Below are positions 7,576 through 9,265 of a stretch of 9,265 bases of DNA, one piece after another (position 1 is the first letter of the stretch; each line of letters starts with the position of its first letter). The position numbers were made by a program, and so were the translations under genes. Under the pieces are notes generated by a model, which made no database searches, was not told the DNA's origin, and saw nothing but the letters and a program-made list of their open reading frames with translations. The DNA comes from Methylomarinum sp. (GTDB lineage: Bacteria > Pseudomonadota > Gammaproteobacteria > Methylococcales > Methylomonadaceae), in NCBI GenBank assembly GCA_013139755.1, contig WTAG01000247.1:1-9265 (forward strand), given 5' to 3'.

Positions 7576-8337
7576 ATGGCAACAATTGAAACTGAGCATA
7601 TCAAAAACTGGGAAGACCTATCTCTTCTTATTAATGACTATTTTACTCATTTCAATAACTATGTTTTTCGAGGACAAGGGTGCGAAAGTTGGCTTCTAGA
7701 GCCAACACTTTCGCGTGCTTTAAAGCAGGCAGGTTACAAAAAAACTAAAAAAAAAGTGGCAATTGAGCAGCACCTTTCTAAGTTCAAGGAAAATATTCGT
7801 GGAAGAATAAATCTAAATTTTGATTCTGCAAGTGATGATGAATTTTGGGCGCTAGGTCAGCACTTTGGTTTAGCAACGCCATTACTTGATTGGACACGGT
7901 CACCATATGTTGCACTTTTCTTTGCTTTGATTGGTAGTGAAAAAAATGAAAATAGTGTGCTTTATGCTGTCCTTGAAGAGGATATTGAGTCTATTAATTC
8001 TGAAAAACATGGAAAGCAAAAGAATGTACACACAGTTAACCCACTGACTCACTATAATGATCGACTTGTTAACCAGAGAGGGATTTTTTTACATATTCCA
8101 GTGCAAGTAAATTTTGAAAAATGGGTAGAGTCAGGAAAAGAGTGCGGCTGGATAACAATGTATAAGATTACATTTCCAAGCTCGATAAAAGAACAGACTC
8201 TTGCCGCATTAAATAATATGAACATTAATTATTTATCACTTTTTCCTGATATTCATGGCTCTTGTTATCATTCAAATTTTGAAACATCTATTGAGCCATA
8301 CTTGGATAGAAATAGGAAGAAGTTATATGAAGAATAA
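7576..8337 (+). CDS. FRG domain-containing protein
   Basis: A 253-residue protein of the FRG-domain family, named after a conserved Phe-Arg-Gly. Visible marks are YVFRGQ (FRG at 31-33), then WALGQHFGLATPLLDWTRSP (91-110), matching the family core Q-H-x-G-x-x-T-x-L-L-D-W-T, followed by the hydrophobic ALFFAL, and NQRGIF at 166-171. No signal peptide or membrane segment is seen, so it is probably cytosolic. The biochemical role of the family is not settled to my knowledge; members often occur in accessory DNA. The ATG at 7576 is preceded closely by TAGGA (short spacing); a TTG at 7558 in frame would add six residues and is less likely. It stands alone on the plus strand, with no partner gene such as an antitoxin. 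It contains A7 and A9 runs (7738-7744, 7747-7755) coding a Lys-rich stretch. Confidence 0.88.
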   Translation: MATIETEHIKNWEDLSLLINDYFTHFNNYVFRGQGCESWLLEPTLSRALKQAGYKKTKKKVAIEQHLSKFKENIRGRINLNFDSASDDEFWALGQHFGLATPLLDWTRSPYVALFFALIGSEKNENSVLYAVLEEDIESINSEKHGKQKNVHTVNPLTHYNDRLVNQRGIFLHIPVQVNFEKWVESGKECGWITMYKITFPSSIKEQTLAALNNMNINYLSLFPDIHGSCYHSNFETSIEPYLDRNRKKLYEE

Positions 8338-8366
8338 CGCCCTAACGAATTATAGCCCCAGGACAA

Positions 8367-8529
8367 AGGGTCAAGTCTTGCATTTTTCACTCCATGTGCA
8401 GCGCGGTAGCGCGGTAGGTTGGGGTGACGAAAGGAACCCCAACATCTTTACGTTACGACAACATGTTGGGTTTCGTACCTCAACCCAACCTACCGGTTGC
8501 TCCTGTGTTGAAATGTTAGAGTTGACCCT
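8367..8529. repeat. Nested palindromic REP/MITE-like element
   Basis: The outer ends AGGGTCAA (8367-8374) and TTGACCCT (8522-8529) are perfect inverted repeats; extended inward they match at 16 of 19 positions. Inside, two REP-like units face each other. The left, at 8412-8445, has the stem GTTGGGGT/ACCCCAAC around a 10-nt loop; the right, at 8463-8495, has GTTGGGTT/AACCCAAC around a 9-nt loop. Both begin CGGTAGGTTGGG when read from the outside. A tandem copy GCGCGGTA x2 lies at 8401-8416. No transposase is inside, so it would be non-autonomous. The GTAGGTTGGG...CCCAACA type is one I recall as common in gammaproteobacteria and often linked with Y1/REP-associated transposases; that link is unverified here. 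No clear target duplication is seen. Confidence 0.7.
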
Positions 8530-8545
8530 GTAAATGCACCATTGT

Positions 8546-9208
8546 TTATAAATCAAAGTCCCCTAGTGCTATTCGCTTCAAATGTGGTGATCGCCGTAAA
8601 TAATCAGGCGGCATAACAGGTTCATCAATCAGCATAACCTGAATAAGTAATTGATTAGAAATAAACTCTACACCAGCTTGTGCATATGCTTTAATAGCTA
8701 ATTCCGTACAATATATATGATAATCTGTACTCAACTGGAAATCTGTATCAAAAGGCTTGCCAACTTGCTGTAAAACATATTCTCTCACTTTTTTCCTTAC
8801 CTCTGGGTCTTCCTTTATAAAACGATAAACGGCAATATCAGATGCATTGTCAATTGAGACAAAGGAGCTTAATGCTTCCACTTGCACACCTCCCGAGGGG
8901 AAAGTTTCGTTTTCGGGTAAGGAATGAACTACTGAAACCATATTTTTATGTCTGACAACGATGCCAACATGGGAAAACTGTGCTGATTCCCCTTGAGTGA
9001 GAACAAGTCGGATAACCAGATCTCGTCCCTTTCTAAACACAAGATCACCATCAATCAGTTTAGTCGTATCCAGTTTGAATAATTGCAGCGCCACTCCTGG
9101 ATTAACAGATGATTTAATCGTGTTTTTCCCTGCTAGTAATATAATTGCCAATATCAGAATACCTAATAATAAAGCTTTATTTAGAAGCCGTAATTTTCCA
9201 GTTACCAT
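8546..9208 (-). CDS. YiiX/YebB-like NlpC/P60 cysteine hydrolase, membrane-anchored
   Basis: A 220-residue protein of the circularly permuted NlpC/P60 (papain-like) group that includes E. coli YiiX and YaeF. A hydrophobic segment at about 12-27 is an N-terminal anchor or signal peptide with no lipobox Cys, placing the enzyme outside the inner membrane. The domain begins with GDLVFRKG (54-61). The permuted order puts the histidine first, His80 in FSHVGIVV, and the nucleophile later, Cys167 in YCTELA; GKPFDTDF at 150-157 is also typical. Members are thought to act on peptide or amide/ester bonds, with substrates mostly unknown. The ATG at 9208 is the only usable start before the hydrophobic segment; its Shine-Dalgarno is weak (AAAGAAG abutting the ATG). 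It overlaps the upstream gene by 32 nt, so translational coupling is likely. It converges with the FRG gene across the palindromic element. Confidence 0.85.
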   Translation of the reverse strand: MVTGKLRLLNKALLLGILILAIILLAGKNTIKSSVNPGVALQLFKLDTTKLIDGDLVFRKGRDLVIRLVLTQGESAQFSHVGIVVRHKNMVSVVHSLPENETFPSGGVQVEALSSFVSIDNASDIAVYRFIKEDPEVRKKVREYVLQQVGKPFDTDFQLSTDYHIYCTELAIKAYAQAGVEFISNQLLIQVMLIDEPVMPPDYLRRSPHLKRIALGDFDL

Positions 9209-9265
9209 CTTCTTTGACTAGTTTAGTTTTCTCCACTTTTGAGCGACACTCTCCATTGAAATTTA
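9177..9265 (-). CDS. C-terminus of an unrecognised protein, cut by window edge
   Basis: The last 28 codons of a minus-strand frame that is open to the window edge and stops with TAA at 9177-9179, inside the start of the hydrolase gene. The tail includes KLVKEDGNWKITASK. A charged turn followed by G-x-W-K-I is a common ending of small secreted NTF2-like or lipoprotein-type domains, but too little is visible to name a family. The other two minus frames are closed within this stretch, which favours this one. The 32-nt overlap with the next gene suggests an operon. Confidence 0.55.
   Translation of the reverse strand, partial: NFNGECRSKVEKTKLVKEDGNWKITASK

Noticed and set aside
7560..8521. Integron-cassette-like ends around the FRG gene (GTTAGAGC at 7560-7567, GCCCTAAC after the stop, GTTAGAG at 8515-8521)
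   Set aside because: The short core matches are imperfect (RYYYAAC and GTTRRRY each fail at one base), no inner attC boxes are seen, and the last match lies in the outer repeat of the palindromic element.
8255..8556. Open frames on both strands across the palindromic element (plus 8255-8533 and minus 8371-8556)
   Set aside because: They lie mainly in the inverted-repeat element, have no convincing ribosome binding site, and their translations mirror the repeat; best read as chance frames.
9218..9262. Other minus-strand frame ending at TAG 9218-9220 as the tail of the upstream gene
   Set aside because: That frame has a stop at 9263-9265, leaving at most 14 codons; the frame ending at 9177 is open to the edge and reads like a real protein tail.
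1..9265. tRNA, rRNA, CRISPR array or replication origin
   Set aside because: Both strands were scanned by eye; no cloverleaf, rRNA-like stretch, regularly spaced repeats or iteron cluster was seen.

Overview
The window reads as a moderately A+T-rich chromosomal segment of a Gram-negative bacterium. The E. coli-type PEP synthase, the long single-chain pyruvate:flavodoxin oxidoreductase, the YiiX-like hydrolase and the REP-like repeat suggest a gammaproteobacterium, perhaps a methanotroph or a sulfur-oxidising Thiotrichales-type organism. That placement is inference; no rRNA or other phylogenetic marker is present.

Layout. The left edge (1-71, minus) holds the first 23 codons of a probable insertion-sequence transposase. 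Its leader (72-137) is full of small palindromes, and one of them covers the ribosome binding site. From 7278 down to 206 (minus) lies a tightly packed three-gene operon: nifJ (single-chain pyruvate:ferredoxin/flavodoxin oxidoreductase), a dihydroorotate-dehydrogenase-like flavoprotein starting 1 nt after the nifJ stop, and ppsA (phosphoenolpyruvate synthase) 13 nt further on. A spacer of about 300 bp (7279-7575) serves as the divergent promoter region and carries a striking 9-bp inverted repeat upstream of nifJ. A single FRG-domain gene (7576-8337, plus) follows. A nested palindromic REP/MITE-like element (8367-8529) fills the gap between it and a convergent membrane-anchored YiiX/NlpC-P60-like cysteine hydrolase gene (8546-9208, minus). 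The right edge carries the last 28 codons of another minus-strand gene that overlaps the hydrolase start by 32 nt.

How the genes work together. NifJ interconverts pyruvate and acetyl-CoA plus CO2 using low-potential electrons, and PpsA turns pyruvate into PEP. The operon therefore makes a short route between acetyl-CoA and PEP, either carboxylating acetyl-CoA toward gluconeogenesis or drawing on pyruvate under low oxygen. The flavoprotein between them has a DHOD-type barrel but lacks the usual active-site Cys/Ser-Pro-Asn loop, so pyrimidine synthesis is unlikely to be its role; an accessory redox function is a guess. The right-hand third (FRG protein, palindromic element, hydrolase) looks like accessory DNA with no evident link to the operon. 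The points most worth checking are the DHOD-like protein, the orphan FRG protein, the RBS-sequestering hairpin in the IS leader, and the palindromic element between the convergent genes.
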